Shown here in pieces: positions 43,015-52,473 of a stretch of 64,000 bases of DNA. The stretch covers positions 1-64,000 of the forward strand of contig CAJXUS010000007.1 in the NCBI GenBank assembly GCA_913060675.1. Reading direction: 5' to 3'. The number at the start of each line of letters is the position of its first letter. Positions within the stretch are counted from its first letter, which is position 1. The translations under genes were made by a program, and so were the position numbers. Origin of the DNA: an uncultured Rhodospirillales bacterium (GTDB taxonomy: Bacteria > Pseudomonadota > Alphaproteobacteria > Kiloniellales > Kiloniellaceae). The notes beneath the pieces were generated by a model, which saw only the letters and a program-made list of their open reading frames with translations, had not been told where the DNA came from and made no database searches.

Positions 43015-43404
43015 ATGTTACAATCGAATGCTCAGGTTGCTATGTCTAAAAAAAATAATGTTAGTGGGGGGAGCAAAGCTTCTCCACTAAGTGTTGAGGC
43101 CGACGATAAACGGCGCTTCAAACGTGTTTCTGTCCTTTGGTCTGGTGAATATTCTGATTCTAAAGGTGCTGACCAACAGTGTGTGATTTACGATATCTCT
43201 GTAAATGGGGTACGCGCTAAATTTGATCACGTAATGGAAATTGGCGCGAAGTTTGTCATAAAAATCGCTGGCGGAATTCAACTGATGTCTGAAGTTGTCT
43301 GGGCAAGGGGTGAAACAGTCGGCCTTTGTTTTAAAGATAATCCGGATAAACTTGCGAGTATTATGGCAGGCGTATTGCCGATGGCATGTTTAGAATACGC
43401 TTAA
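43015..43404 (+). CDS. PilZ-domain protein
   Basis: PilZ domains bind cyclic di-GMP and often adjust motility. The 129-residue protein has the RxxxR motif (RRFKR) and DISVNG, the D/N-x-S-x-x-G motif, in order, then a beta barrel ending GLCFKD. A short Ser/Asn/Lys-rich stretch precedes the domain. The ATG at 43015 is chosen because GGGGG stands before it. It lies 153 bases after the orphan rod-like gene, and a link between c-di-GMP and that protein is possible. Confidence 0.88.
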   Translation: MLQSNAQVAMSKKNNVSGGSKASPLSVEADDKRRFKRVSVLWSGEYSDSKGADQQCVIYDISVNGVRAKFDHVMEIGAKFVIKIAGGIQLMSEVVWARGETVGLCFKDNPDKLASIMAGVLPMACLEYA

Positions 43405-43430
43405 CAAAACACCTCATTTTTGAATTTATC

Positions 43431-43463
43431 AAAAGTGCTTCTTAATTGGGGCGCTTTTTTTTT
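43431..43463 (+). terminator. Terminator after the PilZ gene
   Basis: AAAAGTGC pairs with GCGCTTTT (one T-G pair) around a 12-base loop and is followed by a long T run (43454-43463). It lies about 27 bases after the PilZ stop. Confidence 0.8.
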
Positions 43464-43914
43464 GTGCAAAAACGATCCGTATTTCTTAGGAAAAATCCTG
43501 AATAATAATCGATTTAATTCAAACTCGAATCTTTTTCCCTCTCGCTCTTTAGTTGTTTTGGGTGGTGTTTAGTGTGACCAATGCTATTGAAAGTTTAAAA
43601 ATGGTGGGTAATTTTATTGCTTTTTTACCCAAATTGATGTTTTATAGTGTCTCTGCTGGAGTGCGAAATTTAATTACTTAAGTCCGCCTAACTACTAGTA
43701 TTTAAAAGATAAAATATATAAACTTTAGGTCATTAAAATGCGAATTCCGTCTCTGTTATTTTGTATACAATTTCATGTTAGGCCGTAAGAGAAAATTGAC
43801 TATGCAACTTGAGATGGATAGCTTGAAACCATCCTTATTAGATTAGGTAACGAGACACTAATAAATAAAAATAAGGCGCATACCGCGCTTGTCTACGACA
43901 TTTGGGAGGATATC
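43464..43914 (+). other. Long AT-rich leader region before the peptide ABC operon
   Basis: The 451-base stretch before the first peptide ABC operon holds no firm gene. A GTG-started frame at 43574-43681 would give a 35-residue hydrophobic peptide but has only a weak ribosome site. A TTGTATACAA palindrome lies at 43761-43770, and a TTGACT (43796-43801) with a weak -10 (TAGCTT, 43819-43824) may be the operon promoter, leaving a leader of about 90 bases. GGGAGG before the GTG at 43915 is the ribosome site. Confidence 0.55.
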
Positions 43915-45510
43915 GTGATTAAAAAAGGTCTTTTGGCTACTGCGGCTTTCGCAAGTATGCTTGCTATGGGGTCTGTATCTGCAGAAGCAAAAACATTTGT
44001 TTATTGCTCTGAAGGTAGCCCAGAAGGATTTACACCTGCTCTGTACACATCAGGTACTTCCTTCGATGCCAGCTCTCGCAACATCTTCAATCGTCTAGTA
44101 GAGTTCGAGAGAGGCTCAACCATCATGACACCAGGGTTGGCTCAATCCTGGGAAGTTTCAGAAGATGGTCTTTCTTATACATTCCATCTACGTGACGGCG
44201 TACAGTTTCATAAAACTAAATTTTTCACACCTTCACGTGAACTGAATGCTGATGATGTTCTGTTTAGCTTCAATCGTCAGTGGAAAGCGGATCACCCGTA
44301 TCACAAAGTTTCAGGCGGTACATACGAGTACTTCTCTGGTTATGTGAGTTTCCCTGATATTCTGCAGACAATTGAGAAGCTTGACGACAAAACTGTTAAG
44401 TTCACTCTTCAGAAACCAGATGCTGCATTTATTTCCAAAATCGCCATCGATTTTGCTTCTATTCACTCTGCTGAATATGCTCAACAGATGATGGATGCTG
44501 GCACACCTGAGAAATTTGACCAAGAACCAATTGGTACAGGTCCATTCCAGTTCGTATCTTATCAAAAAGATGCTTTCATTCGCTATCAAGCTAATGATGA
44601 TTACTGGTCAGGTCGTGCGCCGCTAGACAAACTCGTGTTTGCGATCACTCCTGATGCACAGGTTGCCTACCAGAAGCTTGCTGCTGGTGAATGTCATCTG
44701 ATCCCTTATCCAAACCAGGCTGATCTTGCTGCTATCGAAGCGAACAAAGATCTGACTGTGGATAGCCAGGAAGGTCTGAACGTTGGTTATCTTGCGTTCA
44801 ACACTGAGAAAAAACCATTTGATGATAAACGTGTTCGTCAGGCGCTTAACTATGCCATGAACAAAGAAGCGATCATCAAATCTGTATTCCAGGGTGCGGG
44901 TAAAGCGGCTAAAAATCCACTTCCACCGACTCTATGGGGTTACAACGAAGAAATTCAGGATTACCCTTACGATCCTGCAAAAGCCAAAGCTCTTCTTGCC
45001 GAAGCTGGTGTTACAAACCTAAGTACTGACATCTGGGCTATGCCTGTTAAGCGCCCTTACAACCCGAATGCTAAACGTATGGCTGAACTTATTCAGGCTG
45101 ATTGGGCGGCTGTTGGTGTAAACGCTGAAATCGTTTCCATGGAATGGGGTGAGTATCTATCCCGTTCTCAGAAAGGTGATCACGATACAGTTCTTCTTGG
45201 TTGGACAGCGGATTATCCGGATCCGGATAACTTCCTTTCCCTTCTGAACTGTGCTTCTGCTAAGTCTGGTGGTAACCGTGCACGCTGGTGTCATAAAGAG
45301 TTCGATGATCTCTTTAATGAAGCTGTAAAAGTTTCTGATCCAGAAAAGCGTACTGCACTTTATGAGCAAGCTCAGGCTGTCTTCAAAGAAGAAGCTCCTT
45401 GGGTAACTGTTGCTCACTCTGTTGTTCACAAAGCTATGAGCAACAAAGTTGTTGATTTCCGTATTGACCCACTTGGCGGTCATGTTTTCTACGGTGTTGA
45501 CCTAAAATAA
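43915..45510 (+). CDS. Dipeptide/oligopeptide ABC transporter binding protein
   Basis: The periplasmic receptor of a DppABCDF-like system. The 531-residue protein starts with GTG, has a signal peptide (about residues 1-23, ending SVSA) and family segments TPGLAQSWEVSEDGLSYTFH, LRDGVQFH, ALNYAMNKEAI and GWTADYPDPDNFL. Substrate is most likely a di- or oligopeptide, by homology to DppA; a different small amine ligand is possible. It heads the operon, and a hairpin separates it from the permease genes. Confidence 0.93.
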   Translation: MIKKGLLATAAFASMLAMGSVSAEAKTFVYCSEGSPEGFTPALYTSGTSFDASSRNIFNRLVEFERGSTIMTPGLAQSWEVSEDGLSYTFHLRDGVQFHKTKFFTPSRELNADDVLFSFNRQWKADHPYHKVSGGTYEYFSGYVSFPDILQTIEKLDDKTVKFTLQKPDAAFISKIAIDFASIHSAEYAQQMMDAGTPEKFDQEPIGTGPFQFVSYQKDAFIRYQANDDYWSGRAPLDKLVFAITPDAQVAYQKLAAGECHLIPYPNQADLAAIEANKDLTVDSQEGLNVGYLAFNTEKKPFDDKRVRQALNYAMNKEAIIKSVFQGAGKAAKNPLPPTLWGYNEEIQDYPYDPAKAKALLAEAGVTNLSTDIWAMPVKRPYNPNAKRMAELIQADWAAVGVNAEIVSMEWGEYLSRSQKGDHDTVLLGWTADYPDPDNFLSLLNCASAKSGGNRARWCHKEFDDLFNEAVKVSDPEKRTALYEQAQAVFKEEAPWVTVAHSVVHKAMSNKVVDFRIDPLGGHVFYGVDLK

Positions 45511-45543
45511 TAAGATACTAAAATCTTATAACTAAATATGAAA

Positions 45544-45573
45544 CGGGGAGGGTTGTTAAACCTTCCCCGATTT
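45544..45573 (+). terminator. Intergenic hairpin between binding-protein and permease genes
   Basis: CGGGGAGGGTT pairs with AACCTTCCCCG (one G-T pair) around a four-base loop and is followed by ATTTTC, 34 bases after the binding-protein stop. Such hairpins often cause partial termination and protect the upstream mRNA, so that more binding protein than permease is made. The same layout occurs at 62079-62109. Confidence 0.75.
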
Positions 45574-45598
45574 TCTTATACGCGAAGTCAGGATTGCG

Positions 45599-46609
45599 AT
45601 GTTTCGATTTATTTTGACAAAGTTGGGCGTTCTGATCCCGACTTTTCTTGGTGTCACTCTGATTGCATTCAGTTTCATCAGGATGTTACCCGGTGACCCT
45701 ATTGAATTACTTGCTGGTGAGCGCGGGGTTACGCCCGAACGCCATGCGGAATTAATGGCAAATCTCGGGTTTGACCGTCCGATCTGGGAGCAATATTTTT
45801 CTTTTTTATGGGGTATTCTTCATGGTGATCTAGGCGTCTCCTTTATGAGTAGGCAGCCAGTTCTCGAAGAATTCCTAACGCGGTTCCCGGCAACGGTTGA
45901 GCTCGCAGGTTGCGCAATTATATTTGCGGCCCTTATTGGTTTGCCTGCTGGTATTATTGCTGCGGTAAAACGTGGGTCAGCATTTGATCACACCTTAATG
46001 GGCATCTCCCTTACTGGTTACTCAATGCCGATTTTCTGGTGGGGTTTACTCCTCATTATTCTCTTCTCGGCAACATTGGGATGGACCCCTGTATCAGGAC
46101 GCTTGTCTGCCTTGTTCTGGATAGAGCAGGATACGGGCTTTATGTTAATAGACGCTTTCTTCAGTGATGAAGAGGGTGCATTTAAGTCAGCTGTTTCCCA
46201 TCTTATTTTGCCGACCATAGTGTTGGGGACAATCCCGCTTGCAATCATAGCCCGCCAAACTCGATCTGCGATGTTAGAAGTACTTGGCGAAGATTATGTC
46301 AGGACAGCTCGCGCTAAGGGGTTATCTTCGTTTCGAGTAATTGGTATTCATGCCCTGAGGAATGCCTTGATAACAGTGGTTACTGTTATTGGTCTTCAGG
46401 TCGGAGTATTACTTGCCGGCGCCATTCTAACCGAAACAATTTTCTCGTGGCCTGGTATTGGTAAATGGATGATTGATTCTATTTTCCGCCGTGATTATTT
46501 CGCGGTCCAAGGTGGAATTGTTCTCATCGCTTCGATCGTCATGATGGTTAACTTGTTTGTTGATTTCATGTACGGCTTGATTAACCCAAGAATTTTGCAT
46601 CGGAGGTAA
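45599..46609 (+). CDS. Dipeptide ABC transporter permease (DppB-like)
   Basis: Inner-membrane permease of 336 residues with six membrane segments and the N-terminal GVLIPTFLGVTLIAFSFIRM of the DppB/OppB family. The ATPase-contact loop is EDYVRTARAKGLSSFRVIGI (EAA motif). Its stop overlaps the next start (TAATG), a sign of coupled translation with the second permease. Confidence 0.95.
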   Translation: MFRFILTKLGVLIPTFLGVTLIAFSFIRMLPGDPIELLAGERGVTPERHAELMANLGFDRPIWEQYFSFLWGILHGDLGVSFMSRQPVLEEFLTRFPATVELAGCAIIFAALIGLPAGIIAAVKRGSAFDHTLMGISLTGYSMPIFWWGLLLIILFSATLGWTPVSGRLSALFWIEQDTGFMLIDAFFSDEEGAFKSAVSHLILPTIVLGTIPLAIIARQTRSAMLEVLGEDYVRTARAKGLSSFRVIGIHALRNALITVVTVIGLQVGVLLAGAILTETIFSWPGIGKWMIDSIFRRDYFAVQGGIVLIASIVMMVNLFVDFMYGLINPRILHRR

Positions 46610-47532
46610 TGATGAGCCAAGTTCAAAATACAGCCGATAATAAAACGGTTTCAGCCGAAATCAGTCCACTGCGTCAGCAGTTGAAAGAGTTCTGGTTCTA
46701 TTTTTCAGAAAATAAAGGGGCTGTCGTTGGCCTGTTTTTCTTCCTTTTTATCGTTGTTATCGCTGTTCTAGCGGATGTGATTGCTCCGCACTCACCGATT
46801 GCTCAAAACCGGGAAGTAGGAATGATTCCACCGTTCTGGCAAGAAGGTGGAAAGATCGAATACTTTTTTGGTACGGATATTTTAGGACGCGATCTTCTTT
46901 CTCGTTTGATGCATGGTGCGCGAATTTCTCTTTTTGCTGGTTGTATCGTTATCGTGATCAGCTTGACTTTTGGTGTGTTGCTGGGACTTTCAGCAGGGTA
47001 CTTCAGAGGGATTTATGAAGTTATTGTAATGCGTGTAATGGATGTTATTTTATCTATTCCAAGCTTATTAATGGCCCTTGTTCTCGTCGCCATTCTTGGC
47101 CCAGGATTGCGCAATGCAATGATTGCAATTTCTGTTACTTATTTACCGCATTATGTGCGTTTGGCCCGAGCTTCTGCCGTTACAGAATCAGCACGCGATT
47201 ATGTTACATCCAGTAAGGTAGCTGGAGCTGGTACAATGAGGCTGATGCTAATAACGATATTGCCAAACTGTATGGCACCATTGATAGTTCAGGCTTCCTT
47301 AAGCTTCTCCACTGCGATTTTGGATACAGCGGCACTTGGTTTCTTGGGCATGGGTGCTCAAGCGCCTGCCGCGGAATGGGGAACCATGCTTGCAGATGCA
47401 CGGGAGTTCATTCTGAGTGCCTGGTGGGTTGTGACTTTACCTGGTGTCGCAATATTGTTGACGGTGTTAGCAATTAACTTGATGGGCGATGGTTTGCGCG
47501 ATGCCCTTGATCCTAAAATGAAGAGGTCCTGA
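46609..47532 (+). CDS. Dipeptide ABC transporter permease (DppC-like)
   Basis: The second permease, of 307 residues, has a long N-terminus, the first membrane segment, and then [20 protein letters not shown], typical of DppC/OppC. The EAA-type loop is [20 protein letters not shown]. The start overlaps the upstream stop; a second ATG follows immediately at 46612. It pairs with the DppB-like protein in the membrane. Confidence 0.95.
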   Translation: MMSQVQNTADNKTVSAEISPLRQQLKEFWFYFSENKGAVVGLFFFLFIVVIAVLADVIAPHSPIAQNREVGMIPPFWQEGGKIEYFFGTDILGRDLLSRLMHGARISLFAGCIVIVISLTFGVLLGLSAGYFRGIYEVIVMRVMDVILSIPSLLMALVLVAILGPGLRNAMIAISVTYLPHYVRLARASAVTESARDYVTSSKVAGAGTMRLMLITILPNCMAPLIVQASLSFSTAILDTAALGFLGMGAQAPAAEWGTMLADAREFILSAWWVVTLPGVAILLTVLAINLMGDGLRDALDPKMKRS

Positions 47533-47536
47533 TCCC

Positions 47537-48535
47537 ATGAGTTTATTGGAAATTAGAAACCTCTCTGTTGAATTCGAAACGGCTCACGGCTTGTTCCGAG
47601 CAGTCGATGGTGTTGATCTGGAAATTGATCAGGGGGAGATGGTTGCCATCGTTGGTGAATCTGGCTCTGGTAAATCGGTCTCGATGCTTGCCTTGATGGG
47701 GCTTTTACCTTGGACGGCAAAAATCACAGCCGATCGCATGAATTTTGATGGTCAAGATCTACTTACGATTTCACAAAAAGAGCGTAGGAAAATTATTGGG
47801 AAAGACATCTCCATGATTTTCCAAGAACCGATGACCAGTCTGAACCCCTGTTTTACGGTTGGGTATCAGATTATGGAAGTCATTCGTGAACACTTAGGGG
47901 GCACGAAAAAAGAGCTCAAAAAGCGTGCGATTGAGCTCTTGGGTTTGGTGGGAATTCCTTCCCCTGAGACAAGGCTACGTGCTTTTCCTCATCAAATGTC
48001 AGGTGGTATGAACCAACGCGTTATGATTGCGATGATGATTGCCTGTAATCCTCGTGTTTTGATTGCCGACGAACCGACGACTGCACTTGATGTGACTATT
48101 CAAGCGCAGATCCTTGAACTTCTCGGTGAATTGCAGAAGAAACAAGGCATGGCAATGGTGCTTATTACTCATGATATGGGAGTAGTAGCAGAAACGGCCG
48201 AAGTTGTGAACGTTCAATATGCAGGTCAACAGGTCGAGCGTCAGGATGTGAAGGGGCTGTTTAATGCACCTCGGCATCCTTATACACATGCTTTGCTGAA
48301 TGCCTTGCCAGAGAGAGCCACAAGTAAACGTCTTCCGTCAATTCCTGGTGTAGTACCTGGATTGCTTGATCGTCCAACGGGCTGTCTTTTTAATCCTCGT
48401 TGCAAGTTTGCGACAGACAAATGCCGAAGCGATGCTCCTGATCTTCATAGTAAGGTCCTTTGTCACTATCCACTTGAAGATGGAATGCCAACCAATAACC
48501 ATCCCGGTGTGTCTGTTGCTGAGGGGAATTCCTAA
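47537..48535 (+). CDS. Dipeptide ABC transporter ATPase (DppD-like)
   Basis: ATP-hydrolysing subunit of 332 residues: Walker [10 protein letters not shown]-loop region [13 protein letters not shown], signature [20 protein letters not shown] (LSGGQ variant) and Walker [14 protein letters not shown]. The C-terminal oligopeptide-type extension with cysteines ([14 protein letters not shown]) may hold an iron-sulfur-like cluster as in DppD. Its stop overlaps the next start by one base. Confidence 0.95.
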   Translation: MSLLEIRNLSVEFETAHGLFRAVDGVDLEIDQGEMVAIVGESGSGKSVSMLALMGLLPWTAKITADRMNFDGQDLLTISQKERRKIIGKDISMIFQEPMTSLNPCFTVGYQIMEVIREHLGGTKKELKKRAIELLGLVGIPSPETRLRAFPHQMSGGMNQRVMIAMMIACNPRVLIADEPTTALDVTIQAQILELLGELQKKQGMAMVLITHDMGVVAETAEVVNVQYAGQQVERQDVKGLFNAPRHPYTHALLNALPERATSKRLPSIPGVVPGLLDRPTGCLFNPRCKFATDKCRSDAPDLHSKVLCHYPLEDGMPTNNHPGVSVAEGNS

Positions 48536-49515
48536 TGGCTACTGAAACTGTACTAAAAGCAGATCACCTTAAGCGTTTTTATGCCGTTAAAGGTGGTCTT
48601 TTCTCCAAGGGGGGCACCGTTAAGGCCCTTGATGGTGCTTCGTTTCAATTGGATGCTGGTAAGACACTAGCTGTCGTTGGTGAATCCGGGTGTGGTAAAT
48701 CCACTCTTGCTCGCCTTGTTACCCTGATTGAAAAGCCAACCGAGGGCGAATTGGTTCTCGGCGGGATTGATGTTGCTTCTGCCCACACTAAAGAAGACTT
48801 ACTGACGCTTCGGCAAATGGTACAGATCGTCTTTCAAGATCCCTATAGTTCTTTGAACCCACGACATAAAATCAGTGCAATCTTGGAAGAGCCGCTGAAG
48901 ATCAATACCAAGATGTCAGCAAAAGAAAGACGCGAAGAAGTTCTTTCCATAATGTCGAGAGTGGGTCTTCGGCCTGAACAAGCCGATCGTTATCCGCATA
49001 TGTTTTCTGGGGGGCAACGTCAACGTATCGCCGTCGCGCGTGCATTGATGTTACGCCCAAAAATTGTGATTTTGGATGAACCTGTTTCGGCGCTTGATGT
49101 TTCCATTCAAGCGCAGGTGCTGAACCTACTCACGGATCTGCAAGAAGAGATGGATTTAGCTTATCTCTTTATTTCGCACGATCTTTCTGTGGTTCGTCAT
49201 ATTGCTGATGATGTTCTGGTGATGTATTTGGGTCAACCTGTCGAACATGGTACACGGGATCAGATTTTTAATAATCCTCAGCATCCCTATACCAAGGCCC
49301 TTTTGTCGGCGACGCCCGTTGCAGACCCAAACCGGAAAAAAGAGCGCATAAAACTAGTCGGTGAGCTTCCGTCGCCTCTGAACCCACCTTCCGGGTGTTC
49401 CTTCCATCCTCGTTGCCCACTTGCAAATGATCGGTGTAAGGCAGAAAGGCCAATTCTTGCTCCTACGAGTAGCGCATTGGTATCTTGCCATGCTGTGGAG
49501 GAGGGAAGAAGCTAA
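48535..49515 (+). CDS. Dipeptide ABC transporter ATPase (DppF-like)
   Basis: The second ATPase, 326 residues: Walker A GESGCGKST, Q-loop VFQDPYSSLNPR, signature FSGGQRQRIAVARALMLRP and Walker B IVILDEPVSALDVS. It has the C-terminal Cys-containing extension (CSFHPRCPLANDRCKAE). It completes a binding protein-permease-permease-ATPase-ATPase set. A terminator follows. Confidence 0.95.
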   Translation: MATETVLKADHLKRFYAVKGGLFSKGGTVKALDGASFQLDAGKTLAVVGESGCGKSTLARLVTLIEKPTEGELVLGGIDVASAHTKEDLLTLRQMVQIVFQDPYSSLNPRHKISAILEEPLKINTKMSAKERREEVLSIMSRVGLRPEQADRYPHMFSGGQRQRIAVARALMLRPKIVILDEPVSALDVSIQAQVLNLLTDLQEEMDLAYLFISHDLSVVRHIADDVLVMYLGQPVEHGTRDQIFNNPQHPYTKALLSATPVADPNRKKERIKLVGELPSPLNPPSGCSFHPRCPLANDRCKAERPILAPTSSALVSCHAVEEGRS

Positions 49516-49544
49516 AGGAGTGTTTCTTATCTATAAAAATTAAG

Positions 49545-49575
49545 AAATAGACCCGGGCAACCGGGTTTATTTTTG
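49545..49575 (+). terminator. Terminator of the first peptide ABC operon
   Basis: ACCCGG, loop GCAA, CCGGGT with flanking AAATA/TATTT form a stem followed by a T run, 30 bases after the last ATPase gene. The rest of the gap to 49726 is AT-rich with no recognised element. Confidence 0.85.
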
Positions 49576-49726
49576 TTCAAATTTTATTGCGGTTATAAGT
49601 TTGAAAACAGTTTAACCAGTATGGCTTTTTGATAATTTTATTCAAAACCTATCGGTAGAAACTGTCCTTTAGTTACGATGTTCAATTTTGAGAACTCTTG
49701 TGTTAAGCTATTCAAGATAAATAATT

Positions 49727-50338
49727 ATGGGGGTAGAAGTGGTGGAAGGGCTGAATGATATCAGCTACCCAACAGAGGTTTTGTGGGCACGAGCTGAAGA
49801 GCTGGTGAAGGAGGACTATGTTCCCTTGTCTATGTTGATGAGGCAGCTAGGGAGCCCCAAGCCCACGATTGCATGGAACCTTCCCGAAGATGAGCTACCT
49901 CAACCTGAGCTAAAGTTTCTCTTTAAATGGTGGAATGAAAATCGCGGCGAGGAAATGGCGGCATCTCCTTTGGATGTTGATCCTTTTAAGCTTAAACCTG
50001 TGCTGGGAAGAGTTGCGGTTCTTGATATCCTTGAAGGCGGCGAAGAGTTCAAGTATCGCCTCTACGGTTCGGCCATTATCCAGGAACCGGGTAAGGATTT
50101 AACTGGTCTGTTATTATCTGATATCTGGACGCCGCTTCGTACATTTTTCGCAATCACATACCGGGCGGTAGTGTTGCGTAAAGAACCGCTCTATACACGC
50201 CACGAACCACATCATTCCCTAAAGATGACCACGTGGGATCGCTTAATTCTACCTCTTTCAAGTGGCAATGAGGTGGAAAGAATTATCGTCGCTTTGGTGC
50301 CTGTTTATACCAGTGAGCCTAAGCCAGAGTATATGTGA
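49727..50338 (+). CDS. PAS-domain protein (PAS_5-like)
   Basis: A soluble protein of about 200 residues in the alphaproteobacterial PAS_5 style, with FKWWNENRGEEM, FKLKPVLGRVAVLDIL, and YRLYGSAIIQEPGKDLTG followed by RLILPLSS and VERIIVALVPV. No output domain is present, so it is a lone sensor or binding module of unknown ligand. The start may be ATG 49727 or one of the GTGs at 49739 and 49742, which sit after GGGGG. It is a single gene between two ABC operons. Confidence 0.75.
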   Translation: MGVEVVEGLNDISYPTEVLWARAEELVKEDYVPLSMLMRQLGSPKPTIAWNLPEDELPQPELKFLFKWWNENRGEEMAASPLDVDPFKLKPVLGRVAVLDILEGGEEFKYRLYGSAIIQEPGKDLTGLLLSDIWTPLRTFFAITYRAVVLRKEPLYTRHEPHHSLKMTTWDRLILPLSSGNEVERIIVALVPVYTSEPKPEYM

Positions 50339-50383
50339 GCGCTTTGTTTCTTTAGACGGTAAATCGATTTTTCACACTTAGCC

Positions 50384-51454
50384 TTACTCAATCCGAATAC
50401 CGTTCTGATCAAAAAGATGGTAGTGCGCTGGCTTTGTGGTGAAGGAAATGATTTCTCCTGCTTGGATAGGAGCAATGCCATTTAGGCGCGCAACAGCACT
50501 GGCATCATTATTTGTTTGAAAATAGACGTAAGTATCTGACCCTAAATGCTCAATTCTATTTACCAGCCCTCGGATGCCTCCTTCATTGATGGGAGACATA
50601 TGTTCGGGGCGGATGCCCATTTGAATGGGACCTGTTGCTTGCACAGGGATGTCGAGATTAAACTCATTTTGTTCATTCTTGAGCCGGATTTTGGAAGCAT
50701 TGGCCACTGAGTTATCTATCTCTGCAGGGAATAGGTTCATTTTAGGGGAGCCGATAAACCCTGCTACAAAAGTATTCGCAGGTTTGTTATAGAGATCAAG
50801 CGGGGTACCAACTTGAGCTATTTCGCCATTGTGCAAGATCACAATCCGGTCTGCCAGTGTCATGGCCTCGACTTGATCGTGAGTTACATAAATCATAGTT
50901 GCGGCTAATTTCTTATGGAGACGAGCGAGTTCCACGCGCATTTCCAGGCGAAGTGCTGCATCTAAATTAGAGAGCGGTTCGTCGAGTAATATGACTTTCG
51001 GATCCCGGGCTAAGGCGCGGCCTATAGCAACGCGTTGGCGTTGACCACCAGATATTTGGCCTGGTTTTCGATCCAATATATTATCGAGATGCAACACCTC
51101 GGCAATTTTCAATACCTTTTGCTGAATTTCCTTTTGAGCAACCTTGGCAAGGCGGAGGGGAAAACCAATATTTTCGCCAAGTGTCATATGTGGATAAAGC
51201 GCATAGGATTGGAAAACCATTGCAATATCCCTATCAGAGACGGGCAATTGGTCTGCGCGTTTGTTGCCGATCCAAAACTCTCCCGATGTAATTTCTTCTA
51301 ACCCGGCGATCATGCGCAATAAGGTTGATTTTCCACATCCAGATGGTCCGACAAATACGACGAACTCACCGGGTTCAATCGAAAGATCAATACTACGAAT
51401 GACATTGAGGTCGCCAAATTGTTTGCAAACGCCTTTGAGAGATAAGCCTGTCAT
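50384..51454 (-). CDS. Sugar ABC transporter ATPase (UgpC/MsmK-like)
   Basis: The ATPase for a carbohydrate ABC transporter, 356 residues, with Walker A GPSGCGKST, signature ISGGQRQRVAIGRALARDP, Walker B VILLDEPLSNLD and a C-terminal OB/TOBE regulatory region (about 235-356, GIRPEHMSPINEGG). The gene overlaps the PfkB gene by four bases and closes the operon binding protein-permease-permease-kinase-ATPase. Confidence 0.95.
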   Translation of the reverse strand: MTGLSLKGVCKQFGDLNVIRSIDLSIEPGEFVVFVGPSGCGKSTLLRMIAGLEEITSGEFWIGNKRADQLPVSDRDIAMVFQSYALYPHMTLGENIGFPLRLAKVAQKEIQQKVLKIAEVLHLDNILDRKPGQISGGQRQRVAIGRALARDPKVILLDEPLSNLDAALRLEMRVELARLHKKLAATMIYVTHDQVEAMTLADRIVILHNGEIAQVGTPLDLYNKPANTFVAGFIGSPKMNLFPAEIDNSVANASKIRLKNEQNEFNLDIPVQATGPIQMGIRPEHMSPINEGGIRGLVNRIEHLGSDTYVYFQTNNDASAVARLNGIAPIQAGEIISFTTKPAHYHLFDQNGIRIE

Positions 51455-52473
51455 ACCGCTTGCTTCCTTGTGTTAAAAACTTTGCCAGTTGTTTGCGCCT
51501 TAACAGGTTCAACGAGGCCAACTTCTGTGCCGTTTGGATAGCGACGAGGATTTGAGGATATTGCCAGAGCGGCGGTGTTGATCGCGATTTCAAGGCAAGT
51601 ATGAGTGTCGTGACCACGGGCAAAGGCTGTTAAGAAACCTGCGTTAAAGGAATCCCCTGCGCCTATGGTATCGACGACATCAATGACTTTTGATGAAACC
51701 ATCAAAGGAGCATTTCCCAGTTTATCTACACGTGCTCCTTTGGGACCCATCTTGGTGATAAAGAGGGCATTATCGGGCATATTTTTGAGAACTGTTTGAT
51801 AATCTGGAGAACCATCTTGAAGGTGTGGATACAATAGCCCATTGGTTTCAACTTCATTGAGCAGGGCGATGTCAACCAAGGGAAGCCAGTCGATAACTTC
51901 TTTTCGAGCGTTCTCTGTCCAACCATCTGTAGGCCAGGCTGTATCAAGCGCAACCAATCCGCCTTTCGCATGTACGAACTGAAATATTTCTTTTAGGGAG
52001 GGGCGGATTGTCGGCATAAGCGATGTGCCCACAAATAAGACAATCACGCCCGTGAGATCTATTCCTGCCAGTTTGTTTTGTAACTCTAACGGCTGAAATT
52101 GGGCGACATGACCTGGAGTGCTAAAGAAGGTGCGCTCACCATCTGGATGGGTAATGCCAACGGTTAAGGCGGTATCAATGGTGTCAACAATCCAGTCTTC
52201 ATCTAAGCCTGGATATTGATTTATGAGCCAATCACCAAAGAGATCATTGCCGACATTGACGATCATGCGGTGTTGAGCGCCCAAGGCCGTTAATGCCTTG
52301 GCGGTTATACCTGCCCCGCCACCTTCACGCATTTCAGAGTTGGGTAAAATCACTTCCGTGCCTGGCACAGGCCAAGGTGCTTGTGGTCCCATAATGAGAT
52401 CAACGTTTACGGTGCCAACAGTGACGATTTCAAGGTTTCTCATGCTTTTACGATTGTTCGGTGTTTCAATCAT
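51451..52473 (-). CDS. PfkB-family carbohydrate kinase
   Basis: A ribokinase-fold sugar kinase of 340 residues with GGGAGITAKALTALGA near the N-terminus and the C-terminal signature DTIGAGDSFNAGF, where the Asp is the catalytic base. It probably phosphorylates the sugar brought in by the surrounding transporter; which sugar is unknown. ATGA overlap with the upstream permease gene supports the start at 52473, though MRNLEIV at about 52443 would also be a plausible start. A kinase placed inside an ABC operon is less common than at its end. Confidence 0.9.
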   Translation of the reverse strand: MIETPNNRKSMRNLEIVTVGTVNVDLIMGPQAPWPVPGTEVILPNSEMREGGGAGITAKALTALGAQHRMIVNVGNDLFGDWLINQYPGLDEDWIVDTIDTALTVGITHPDGERTFFSTPGHVAQFQPLELQNKLAGIDLTGVIVLFVGTSLMPTIRPSLKEIFQFVHAKGGLVALDTAWPTDGWTENARKEVIDWLPLVDIALLNEVETNGLLYPHLQDGSPDYQTVLKNMPDNALFITKMGPKGARVDKLGNAPLMVSSKVIDVVDTIGAGDSFNAGFLTAFARGHDTHTCLEIAINTAALAISSNPRRYPNGTEVGLVEPVKAQTTGKVFNTRKQAV

